From NCBI GenBank assembly GCA_031292015.1, contig JARLHY010000157.1, forward strand, positions 1-53,682: a stretch of DNA of 53,682 nt. The letters run 5' to 3'. Positions 47,069 to 53,682 of this stretch are shown one piece after another. A model generated the notes under the pieces. The model was not told the origin of the DNA. It did not search any database and saw nothing but the letters and a program-made list of their open reading frames with translations. Numbering within the stretch: position 1 is the first letter of the stretch; every line of letters starts with the position of its first letter. A program made the translations under genes and the position numbers. This DNA comes from Negativicutes bacterium. Lineage in GTDB: Bacteria > Bacillota_C > Negativicutes > Sporomusales_B > JARLHX01.

Positions 47069-49318
47069 GTGAACCTGAAAGAGAAGATCCTGACCTTTAT
47101 GCACCTTGAAGCCTACCGGCCACTGGCGCCGGAGGATCTGGCCGAGGAAATGGGACTGAAAGCCAAGGAACTGAAAGAGTTCTGGCTGGTGCTGGCCGAA
47201 CTGGAAGAGAGCGCCGCAGTCATCAAAACCCGCTTCGGCAAATATGGCGTGCCGGAACGGATGAATCTGATTATCGGTACCCTCACCGCCAGTGAAAAAG
47301 GCTATGGTTTTGTCATATCGGAAGACCCGCAGGAAGCCGATGTCTATATTCCGGTGGAGGCCATGCAGAGCGCTATGCACCACGACCGGGTAGTGGCCAG
47401 GCTGCACCAGGGTCAAGCGGCGACAGGGCGGGCACGGGAAGGCGAAATCATCCGGATTGTCCGCCGGGCCAACCAGAAGATTGTCGGCACATTTGAACAT
47501 AGCCGCCATTTTGCCTTTGTCACGCCAGACGAAGCCCGCATCCGCCAGGATGTTTTTGTTCCGCGCGGGCAATACGGCGGCGCCAAAAACGGCGACAAGG
47601 TGGTTGTCGAAATCACCAAATGGCCGGAGAAAAAGCGTAGTGCCGAAGGACAAGTAGTAGAAGTGCTGGGCCATAAAGGCGATCCAGGACTCGAGATCCT
47701 GTCGATCATCAAAAAACACAATCTGCCCACTGCCTTTCCGCCTGAGGTAGAGCAGGCCGCAATCGGGGTACGGGAGACCATCAGCGCCGACGAGCTTGTC
47801 GGCCGCCGCGACCTGCGCGAGTTGCCTGTCGTCACCATCGACTCCGAAGACGCCAAAGATCTGGATGACGCCGTCTATGTCGAGCGGCTGAAGAATGGCC
47901 GCTACTTGCTGGGGGTGCATATCGCCGATGTCAGCTACTATGTGCGCGAGAATACCCCGCTCGACAACGAGGCCCGGGAGCGCGGCACCAGTGTTTATCT
48001 GGTGGACCGGGTGCTGCCCATGCTGCCCCACCGCCTTTCCAACGGTATCTGCAGTCTTAACGCCGGTGAAGACCGGCTGACGCTGTCGGCCCATATGGAA
48101 ATCGACCATCGCGGCAATGTGATGCACTACGAAATATTCCCCAGTGTGATCAAGGTGCGGACCCGTCTGTCCTATAATGTTGTTCGCCGCATTCTGGCCG
48201 AAGATGACGAGGAACTGAAAAAAGAATATCAGCCGCTATTGGAGCGGCTGGCAGATATGGAGCGGCTCTGCCACCTCCTGCGGGATCGCCGGATGCGGCG
48301 CGGCGCCATTGATTTTGATTTTCCCGAGCTCAAAGTCAAGCTGGATGAACAGGGCCAGCCGGTGGAAATCGTCAAACGGACCCGCAGCATTGCCGAGTCG
48401 ATTGTTGAGGAATTCATGCTGGTGGCCAATGAGACGGTGGCTGAGCACATGTTCCGGCTGGAGATGCCGTTTGTCTTCCGGGTCCATGAAGAACCGGAGG
48501 CCGAGAAAATGGCCAAACTCAATAATTTGCTGCATAATTTTGGACAGGCATTAGGGGGTAATCCGGAGTCGGTTCAACCCATGGCGCTGCAAAAGGTGCT
48601 GGGTAGGATTGCCGGTCGTCCAGAGGAGCGGATTGTCAGCACAGTGATGCTGCGGTCGCTGAAGCAGGCCCGGTACGAAGCCCAGAATCTCGGGCATTTC
48701 GGCCTGGCGGCGCCCTACTATACCCACTTTACCTCACCCATTCGCCGTTATCCCGATCTCATCGTCCACCGGATCCTGCGCGAGACCTTCAGCCATGGCG
48801 ACGTTTCTGCCAAAAGGCGTCAGAAGCTGGCGGCGATGCTGCCGGAAATCGCCCTGCATTCCTCCCAGCGGGAGCGGGCGGCGGCCGAGGCTGAACGGGA
48901 TACCGTCGACCTGAAAAAAGTCGAATATATGGCCCGGTTTGTCGGCGATGAGTTCAGCGGCTTCATCAGCGGGGTGACGGCCTTCGGCATGTTCGTCGAG
49001 CTAGAAAATGGAGTGGAAGGACTAGTCCATGTTTCCAGCATGGATGACGACTATTATCACTATGCGGAAGAGAGGTACGAACTGGTGGGCGGACGGACCG
49101 CCAAGGTATATCGCCTCGGAAACGAGGTCAAAGTGGTGCTGGTCAAAGTCAATCCCGAGGAGAGGACCATCGATTTTGCCTTGGAGGGCAGCGGTCTAAC
49201 ACGCCTGCAGTCTGCTCCCCCAAAAGGCGGTAAGCGGCCGGTTGGAGCACAGGATAAAGGCGGAGCGAGAAAGCGTAAACCGGCGGCGAAACCCCAGCAG
49301 CGCCCGAAGAAACGGTGA
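47069..49318 (+). CDS. rnr: Ribonuclease R
   Basis: 749 residues. Processive 3'-to-5' RNase that degrades structured RNA and tmRNA-tagged messages. Domains: N-terminal winged helix (about 1-65), cold-shock domains (about 70-230), RNB catalytic domain with IDSEDAKDLDDAVYVE (about 255-272), S1 domain (about 630-715) and a lysine/arginine-rich tail. GTG start four bases after the thioesterase stop. smpB and tmRNA, its usual partners, lie 2.6 kb downstream, so the classic rnr-smpB pair is interrupted by two other genes. Confidence 0.97.
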   Translation: MNLKEKILTFMHLEAYRPLAPEDLAEEMGLKAKELKEFWLVLAELEESAAVIKTRFGKYGVPERMNLIIGTLTASEKGYGFVISEDPQEADVYIPVEAMQSAMHHDRVVARLHQGQAATGRAREGEIIRIVRRANQKIVGTFEHSRHFAFVTPDEARIRQDVFVPRGQYGGAKNGDKVVVEITKWPEKKRSAEGQVVEVLGHKGDPGLEILSIIKKHNLPTAFPPEVEQAAIGVRETISADELVGRRDLRELPVVTIDSEDAKDLDDAVYVERLKNGRYLLGVHIADVSYYVRENTPLDNEARERGTSVYLVDRVLPMLPHRLSNGICSLNAGEDRLTLSAHMEIDHRGNVMHYEIFPSVIKVRTRLSYNVVRRILAEDDEELKKEYQPLLERLADMERLCHLLRDRRMRRGAIDFDFPELKVKLDEQGQPVEIVKRTRSIAESIVEEFMLVANETVAEHMFRLEMPFVFRVHEEPEAEKMAKLNNLLHNFGQALGGNPESVQPMALQKVLGRIAGRPEERIVSTVMLRSLKQARYEAQNLGHFGLAAPYYTHFTSPIRRYPDLIVHRILRETFSHGDVSAKRRQKLAAMLPEIALHSSQRERAAAEAERDTVDLKKVEYMARFVGDEFSGFISGVTAFGMFVELENGVEGLVHVSSMDDDYYHYAEERYELVGGRTAKVYRLGNEVKVVLVKVNPEERTIDFALEGSGLTRLQSAPPKGGKRPVGAQDKGGARKRKPAAKPQQRPKKR

Positions 49319-49365
49319 CAGGCGGGAAAAGTGGATACGATTCGCCGGAAAGGACGGGAAGGGCC

Positions 49366-50340
49366 ATGGATCGTCGAAAGTTCATCAAGCTGGCGGCTTG
49401 TGCAAGTGTGGGCGGGCTGTTGCTGCCAGGATGCCTGTCTCAGGCTCCCCCTCGGCCAGCGCCGCCGGCGGCTAACCCGGTCCAGTCGGCTTTGCCGCCA
49501 CATGGCCAATCGCCTCAGTCTGGGAGCGCGCAGAGCGGCACGGGTTGGCCTGATTTAGTGATCGTCCAGGGTAATGACGCCGAGGCCATGCTCAACCGGG
49601 GCCTCGATAGCCTGGGGGGAATCGGGCGATTTGTCAAATCTGGCAACACTGTTGTGCTTAAACCTAATTTCAGCGTACCACGGCTGCCGGAGGAGGCGGC
49701 CACCACCAGTATCGCCCTAGTGGCTGCCATGGTTAAAACTTGCCTGAAGGCTGGCGCTAAAGAGGTAAAGGTGATTGATTACCCCTTTACCAATGCTAAT
49801 ATCTGCCTAGAAAAAACGGGAATGAAAAACGCGGTCAACGCCGTTGGCGGCAATGTCTATGCCCTGAATAACCGGCAGAAGTATTTCCGGACAGTGCAAG
49901 TGAATGGGCAGGTCCTGGACGAAATGGATTTTGCCAAAGATGTCCTTGACGCCGACGTCTTCATCAATATGCCGATTTTGAAACACCACAATATGGCCAA
50001 GCTGACCATGGGGATGAAGAACATGATGGGGCTGGTGTGGGACCGGGGCTTTTTCCATGCCACCAATCTTCACCGCTGTATCGCCGAACTGACAGCCTAT
50101 AAACAGCCGAATCTCATTGTCATGGACGCCATCCGGGGGATCACAGCCAACGGACCGATGGGACCCGGACCCATCCGGGAGTATAACCAGGTGATTTTCG
50201 GCACCGACCCGGTGGCGGTGGATGCCTATGGCGCCACCCTCTTTGGGATGAAGCCGGGCGAGATCGATTACCTCCGGCTTGCAGCGGCAATGGGAGTCGG
50301 CCAGATCAACTGGGAAGGGCTCAATGTGAAAAAAATATAA
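49366..50340 (+). CDS. Tat-exported DUF362 lipoprotein
   Basis: 324 residues. The N-terminus MDRRKFIKLAA has a twin-arginine motif, and the hydrophobic stretch ends in the lipobox LLPGC (Cys23), then a proline-rich linker (about 25-60). The remaining part is a DUF362 domain (VVLKPNFSVPRLPEEAATTS; NMPILKHHNMAKLTMGMKN; VFGTDPVAVDAYGA-type block near the C-terminus). Many DUF362 proteins carry ferredoxin clusters; this one has none. Tat export suggests folding with a cofactor in the cytoplasm. Function unknown. Start: ATG 49366 with GGGAAGGG upstream. It lies 47 bases after rnr with no terminator. Confidence 0.85.
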   Translation: MDRRKFIKLAACASVGGLLLPGCLSQAPPRPAPPAANPVQSALPPHGQSPQSGSAQSGTGWPDLVIVQGNDAEAMLNRGLDSLGGIGRFVKSGNTVVLKPNFSVPRLPEEAATTSIALVAAMVKTCLKAGAKEVKVIDYPFTNANICLEKTGMKNAVNAVGGNVYALNNRQKYFRTVQVNGQVLDEMDFAKDVLDADVFINMPILKHHNMAKLTMGMKNMMGLVWDRGFFHATNLHRCIAELTAYKQPNLIVMDAIRGITANGPMGPGPIREYNQVIFGTDPVAVDAYGATLFGMKPGEIDYLRLAAAMGVGQINWEGLNVKKI

Positions 50341-50341
50341 T

Positions 50342-50371
50342 AAAAAGTCCGCCGATTGGCGGACTTTTTTT
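50342..50371. terminator. Bidirectional terminator
   Basis: AAAAAGTCCGCC-GATT-GGCGGACTTTTTTT; serves the convergent DUF362 and DUF815 genes. Confidence 0.93.
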
Positions 50372-50372
50372 G

Positions 50373-51626
50373 TCAGGAATTGGCCATGATGTGTTTGATA
50401 AACTGCTGGGCTACCCGTCCGGAGCGGCCGGAATGGGACATCTCCCAGCGCAGGGCCCGTTTGTGCAGTTCTTCCTGCGGCAGGGTGACGGCATGCTGGG
50501 CGGCCAGTGTTTCGACGATCCGCAGGTATTCGTTCTGGTCGGGCGCCGGATAGGTCAGGGTAATACCGAATCGGTCGGAAAGGGAAATCTTTTCCTGCAC
50601 CGAGTCGGCGGAGTGAATATCACCGCCTTTGGTATCGGCCCGGTCCGCCCAGCTTTCCCGGATGAGATGACGCCGGTTGGAGGTGGCGTAGATCAGTACA
50701 TTGTCAGGTTTGGCTTCGACGCCGCCTTCAATGACTGATTTCAGGTGCTTGTATTCGGTCTCTGCTTCCTCAAAGGAAAGATCATCAAGGAAGACGATGA
50801 ATTTCTGACTCCGCCCCCGCAAGGCTTCAATAATTTTATTCAGGTGGCGCAGCTGGAATTTGGGGACCTCTACCAGCCGGAGCCCATTGGCGAAATAGCG
50901 GTTGACCAGGCCTTTGACCGAAGAGGATTTTCCAGTGCCGCGGGCGCCTACGAGAAGGACGTTGTTGGCTGGCTTGTTGGCTAGGAAGGCTTCGGTATTA
51001 TTTGTCAGCACTTCCTTTTGATATTCATAGCCGACAATGTCCTCCAGTCGGATGCCGTCGAGGTGCTTGATCCCCGCCAGCCCGGTTTCCTCGTCCCAGC
51101 GGAAGGCGGCGAACCCGGCCGTCTTGCCGCAACCGTAGCGGGTATAATACTCGATCATTCGGCCTGCCAGCTCTTCAGCGGCAAGCTCTGCGGACGGCTG
51201 GAGCAGGAGGGCGGTGAAGGCGGAGAAGTCCTGGTAATGGTCGGTGCCGGTAGGGGAGAAGTCACAGATGAAGGTGATATCGCCGCAAGCGGCCAAGTCG
51301 GACCGGAGAAATTCTCTCAGGATGGCCAGGTCATGGATGACGGCCTGCTTCAGCCCGGTCCCGATTTTGCCCCGGTTTTTTTCCACAGTGGTGGAAAATA
51401 CATTTTCGTCGCGGGCGATCAGATAGACAAGATAGCTCTGCCAGAGATTGTCCCTTAGACCCAGCTTTTCCGCCTGGGCGATGAGTCCGGCCGTCAGTTC
51501 GTACATCAGGTCTTCTTTGGCACTGCCGGTTAAGATGGTCTGGAGTTTTTGCACCAGAGGATCTTTAAGAAGATTGCGGTAGATGATGAGATGATTGAGC
51601 TTCGAAGAAGCCTGTGTTGGTTTCAT
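50373..51626 (-). CDS. DUF815-family AAA+ ATPase
   Basis: 417 residues. A helical N-terminal half (about 1-180) precedes a AAA+ module with Walker A LLVGARGTGKSSS (about 220), Walker B KFIVFLDDLSFE, and arginine-rich sensor regions (TSNRRHLIRES; SLSDRFG). This domain order is that of DUF815 ATPases, widespread but uncharacterised in anaerobes. The start was set at ATG 51626 with GGGAGGA 6 bases before it; an upstream in-frame ATG at 51668 has no such site. It is transcribed alone from the promoter at 51722-51750. Substrate unknown. Confidence 0.9.
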   Translation of the reverse strand: MKPTQASSKLNHLIIYRNLLKDPLVQKLQTILTGSAKEDLMYELTAGLIAQAEKLGLRDNLWQSYLVYLIARDENVFSTTVEKNRGKIGTGLKQAVIHDLAILREFLRSDLAACGDITFICDFSPTGTDHYQDFSAFTALLLQPSAELAAEELAGRMIEYYTRYGCGKTAGFAAFRWDEETGLAGIKHLDGIRLEDIVGYEYQKEVLTNNTEAFLANKPANNVLLVGARGTGKSSSVKGLVNRYFANGLRLVEVPKFQLRHLNKIIEALRGRSQKFIVFLDDLSFEEAETEYKHLKSVIEGGVEAKPDNVLIYATSNRRHLIRESWADRADTKGGDIHSADSVQEKISLSDRFGITLTYPAPDQNEYLRIVETLAAQHAVTLPQEELHKRALRWEMSHSGRSGRVAQQFIKHIMANS

Positions 51627-51721
51627 GGTGTTCCTCCCGGGAATAGTTTGTCTGCAGGGGTGCCGCACCTAGCTGAGTACTGGTCGCCACAGGATGGTCT
51701 GTCCTAGGTAACGTTGGATAA

Positions 51722-51750
51722 AGTATAGCGGCCGGGCAAGGCCTTGTCAA
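51722..51750 (-). promoter_or_regulatory. Promoter of the DUF815 gene
   Basis: Minus strand TTGACA (plus 51745-51750), 17 bases, TATACT (plus 51722-51727): near consensus. The leader of about 90 bases can fold ACCTAG with CTAGGT. Confidence 0.8.
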
Positions 51751-51889
51751 TATATTTAGCCAAAATGTAGCAGGCCACATCGGTTAAGGCGGGGGCGTGA
51801 CTAGTTTGGTGGCGGCTGACGTATAATACGTGTAGTCCCAATATGAGCGGAGGTTGTGGATTTTTATCCTGGCGCGAAGACGGGAGGCG

Positions 51890-51918
51890 TTGAACTATCT
51901 GGCCGCATTTGCTATAAT
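51890..51918 (+). promoter_or_regulatory. Promoter of smpB
   Basis: TTGAAC (51890-51895), 17 bases, TATAAT (51913-51918), 33 bases before the TTG start at 51952. Because it lies inside the longer open frame from 51856, it supports the shorter SmpB. Confidence 0.75.
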
Positions 51919-51951
51919 GGACTGTGCACGATCGGCAAAGGGGGTGGCAGT

Positions 51952-52413
51952 TTGGAAAACGTCAAGATGGTTTCAGAAAACCGCAAAGCCAGGCACGACT
52001 ATCATATCCACGAAACCTACGAAGCAGGCATTGCGTTGACTGGTACCGAGGTAAAGTCGCTCCGGGCCGGCAAAGCCAACTTAAAAGACAGCTATGCCCG
52101 TATCGATCAAGGCGAACTGCTGTTGCACCAACTGCACATCAGCCCCTACGAGCAAGGCAACCGTTTTAACCACGAACCCCTCCGGGTCCGGAAACTCTTG
52201 ATGCACCGCTTCGAGATCAACAAGCTGATTGGCAAGACCAAAGAAAAGGGCTATACCCTGGTGCCGCTGAAACTATATTTTACCCGCGGCAAGGCCAAAG
52301 TAGAACTGGGGCTGGCCACAGGCAAGCACACCTACGACAAGCGCCATGATCTCGCCGAGAAGGATGCCAAGCGGGAAATGGAGAGGGAACTGCGCAGCCG
52401 GCAGAAGGAATAA
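51952..52413 (+). CDS. smpB: SsrA-binding protein SmpB
   Basis: 153 residues. SmpB binds the tRNA-like part of tmRNA and brings it to stalled ribosomes. Blocks: [22 protein letters not shown] split by the beta-barrel, [17 protein letters not shown], and the C-terminal [20 protein letters not shown] tail that enters the mRNA channel. The start TTG 51952 has AAAGGGGGTGG just upstream; ATG 51967 is an alternative that would drop five residues. The tmRNA gene follows 90 bases later with its own promoter. Confidence 0.95.
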   Translation: MENVKMVSENRKARHDYHIHETYEAGIALTGTEVKSLRAGKANLKDSYARIDQGELLLHQLHISPYEQGNRFNHEPLRVRKLLMHRFEINKLIGKTKEKGYTLVPLKLYFTRGKAKVELGLATGKHTYDKRHDLAEKDAKREMERELRSRQKE

Positions 52414-52443
52414 TTGGACTGAGAATGATTTTCATGTTATAAT
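52414..52443 (+). promoter_or_regulatory. Promoter of ssrA
   Basis: TTGGAC (52414-52419), 18 bases, TATAAT (52438-52443) with an extended -10 TGT before it. It starts directly after the smpB stop codon. Confidence 0.7.
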
Positions 52444-52503
52444 ATATAAAGTGAAGTATTCGTTTGCGTTAGGCACGCCGCATCACCAAAGTCCTCGATA
52501 TAC

Positions 52504-52849
52504 GGGGGCGTACTGGTTTCGACAGGGGTTGTTGTGGCATAGGTAGCGAGCCGGGGTTCCATCTGCCCGCAATACGGTGGATCTAAAGCAAACGCAAACA
52601 ACGAATACGCTTTAGCAGCTTAATGCTAACGTTCTACCTACGCTTGCCCGTGGCCTAGGATAGGACGTCACATAGCGGGATACCTGAAGCCCAATTCTCG
52701 GAGGGCCGACTGGGAAATCTTATCGAGATAGCGCCGGCGAAGCCTGTCTGTGGGCGTCAACGGGGCGAAATCTAAATCATAGACTGCGCTCGGAGAAGCC
52801 TATGTAGTAATGCCTCTGGACAGGGGTTCGACTCCCCTCGCCTCCACCA
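52504..52849 (+). ncRNA. ssrA: Transfer-messenger RNA
   Basis: 346 bases. The 5' end GGGGGCG pairs with CGCCTCC at the 3' end, which is followed by A and an encoded CCA, forming the alanine-tRNA-like acceptor; the TTCGACTCC T-arm is present. The tag frame at 52588-52623 reads ANANNEYALAA then TAA, with the proteolysis signal LAA typical of tmRNA tags. The pseudoknot-rich middle lies between. It tags stalled peptides for degradation with SmpB. The exact resume codon is an assumption. Confidence 0.96.
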
Positions 52850-53153
52850 TCCAAATCCGGAAAAGTCGAAAACCCGCTGCTACTGTAAGCATAAGATTGC
52901 CATTTTGGCAAGCTTATGCTTATTTTCATGTTCGGCAAGCTTATGCTTACGCAAAAATCGAGATTTATAAGTGAATATTTATGCAATCATCAAGGGGCAG
53001 CAGTTTATTGCATTTTTTAGCCCAGATATATTGTGGCTCATATATGATCCACAGACTGCTTGCAAAAGATCCCCGCTCGCGTTTAGGCAGAATATGCTTT
53101 TGTTATTATGAATAGATAGAAATTATTCAAGTGTAGCATCTTGCAGGAAATAC
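52850..53153. other. Gene-free, AT-rich flank of the tmRNA gene with repeats
   Basis: No gene is seen. AAGCATAAG...CTTATGCTT forms a long hairpin (52887-52921), followed by ATTTTC, and may terminate ssrA. The 16-base sequence GGCAAGCTTATGCTTA occurs at 52907-52922 and again at 52934-52949, 27 bases apart. tmRNA 3' ends are common integration sites, but no second copy of the ssrA end was seen in the window. Confidence 0.5.
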
Positions 53154-53378
53154 ATGGGGATAGTCGAAGGAAAACTTTTCAGGAGGACACAACATCCCGT
53201 TTTAGGAATAATATTACTCAAGTCCGAGCTAGTTTATCACGAAAAATACAAAACCAGAAATCAAGCGAAAGCTTCTATTTTTGATTATGTGGGATCCTTT
53301 TATAATAGAGTAAGGCTTCAGGAAAGACTCGGATATAATTCTCCGGGAAATTATGAGAAACTTAGATTTTCAGCGTAA
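53154..53378 (+). pseudogene. IS3-family transposase remnant (C-terminal end of OrfB)
   Basis: 74 codons. From about residue 22, KSELVYHEKYKTRNQA followed by FDYVGSFYNRVRLQERLGY and SPGNYE matches the last 45 residues of IS3/IS150-type integrase transposases (the part after the DDE glutamate, including the FYNR..R...LGY block). The catalytic core and OrfA are absent and the first 20 codons do not fit, so it is a decayed fragment. No terminal inverted repeats could be found. Confidence 0.8.
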
Positions 53379-53438
53379 CTGCGTGTCTGCCTGAGCTGGC
53401 GTTGGTCAGCTGTAAAAACACTTGCAAGGACATACAAA

Positions 53439-53464
53439 AAAGCGCAAGCACAAGCTTGCGCTTT
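53439..53464 (-). terminator. Hairpin, terminator for minus-strand transcription
   Basis: AAAGCGCAAGC / GCTTGCGCTTT with an ACAA loop. On the minus strand it is followed by TTTTTT; on the plus strand the tail is weak. No clear minus-strand gene ends here. Confidence 0.5.
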
Positions 53465-53559
53465 CTGTCCGTGTTTTCCCGGACAAAAGTGTATGGGTTT
53501 CACTGATACCGTTATAGCATCATTCAATGGGATAATGGTAATGTACGAAATTATAACTA

Positions 53560-53634
53560 TTTCTCCGAGCTGCCGATTTAGGCAGCCGATGGGTACTGCG
53601 TACAAGTGCCTGCCCGTATTTGGCGAAGGAGAAA
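53560..53634 (+). promoter_or_regulatory. Structured leader, candidate riboswitch
   Basis: Outer stem TTTCTCC / GGAGAAA (53560-53566 with 53628-53634) encloses hairpin GCTGCC-GATTTA-GGCAGC (53569-53586) and a second GGG...CCC arm (53591-53615). The flanks CTCCGAGC and GCGAAGGAG look like the closing helix of Moco/Tuco RNA elements, but I cannot verify this by eye. It ends 22 bases before a start codon, a position that fits translation control. Confidence 0.45.
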
Positions 53635-53655
53635 TGAGCAAAGGGAGGTAGCGTT

Positions 53656-53682
53656 ATGGAGAGAGAGGACATCTTGCTCACC
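53656..53682 (+). CDS. Start of a gene running off the right edge
   Basis: Only nine codons (MEREDILLT) are inside the window, behind a strong AAAGGGAGG ribosome site 7 bases upstream and the structured leader. Too short to identify. If the leader is a Moco-type element, a molybdenum or tungsten cofactor or enzyme gene would be expected. Confidence 0.5.

Noticed and set aside
53351..53641. 96-codon minus-strand frame at the right end
   Set aside because: It covers the hairpin at 53439 and the structured leader, has no ribosome site and no recognisable motif.

Overview
The window is chromosomal DNA from a GC-rich, anaerobic, Gram-positive-lineage bacterium. I favour the Negativicutes (Sporomusaceae-like) over the Clostridia proper, but this is inference. 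The evidence is Firmicutes-type gene order (rapZ-yvcK-whiA; cggR-gapA-pgk-tpiA-gpmI-eno; secG ... rnr ... smpB-ssrA), the BioW route to pimeloyl-CoA, a SCIFF peptide with its radical-SAM maturase, a sodium/proton pyrophosphatase, hydrogenase maturation genes, a rubredoxin and AGGAGG-type ribosome binding sites. Apart from one beta-lactamase gene and the right end, nearly everything reads as core chromosome.

Layout. 1-700 (minus): start of a biotin-carboxylase gene. 872-3262: uvrC and mobA. 3263-3815: a gene-free stretch with a degenerate array of about 45 bp repeats. 3816-5091: rubredoxin, a small protein ending in an NrdD-like glycyl-radical tail, and a convergent helical protein. 5230-9727: an FMN alpha-hydroxy-acid dehydrogenase with an unusual four-cysteine N-terminus, a SsuA/TauA-type ABC importer (lipoprotein, permease, ATPase) and an O6-alkylguanine transferase. 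9818-12387: a small membrane protein, a HAD phosphatase and glycerate kinase. 12391-17031: the biotin operon (membrane protein, bioW, bioF, bioD, bioA), preceded by two BirA-type operators. 17102-17911 (minus): a class D beta-lactamase.

18137-22844: a HEAT-like protein, a PHP phosphatase, then rapZ-yvcK-whiA. 23022-25756: a secreted protein, then the SCIFF RiPP precursor and maturase. 25830-30400: hypF-hypC-hypD-hypE. 30453-31829: rpoN. 32170-36376: an uncharacterised cassette (conserved protein, multi-pass transporter, FAD oxidoreductase with a cysteine cluster, FCD-type regulator). 36457-36858: a tiny four-helix membrane protein with two H-x13-H pairs, a probable b-type cytochrome. 37031-46470: the lower-glycolysis operon under CggR, then secG and hppA. 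46663-52849: thioesterase, rnr, a Tat-exported DUF362 protein, a DUF815 ATPase (minus), smpB and tmRNA. 52850-53682: an AT-richer flank with repeats, an IS3 transposase remnant, and a structured leader before a gene that runs off the end.

Working together: CggR would sense glycolytic flux and control gapA to eno; BirA would close the biotin genes when biotin is plentiful, and biotin serves the carboxylase at the left edge; HypF/C/D/E build the Fe(CN)2CO part of NiFe-hydrogenases encoded elsewhere; RNase R, SmpB and tmRNA form the ribosome-rescue and RNA-decay set. Best candidates for new biology are the stand-alone NrdD-type glycyl-radical protein (4149-4433), the mini cytochrome b (36457-36858), the 32170-36376 cassette, the putative pimelate-side transporter in the biotin operon, the four-cysteine hydroxy-acid dehydrogenase and the structured leader at 53560-53634.
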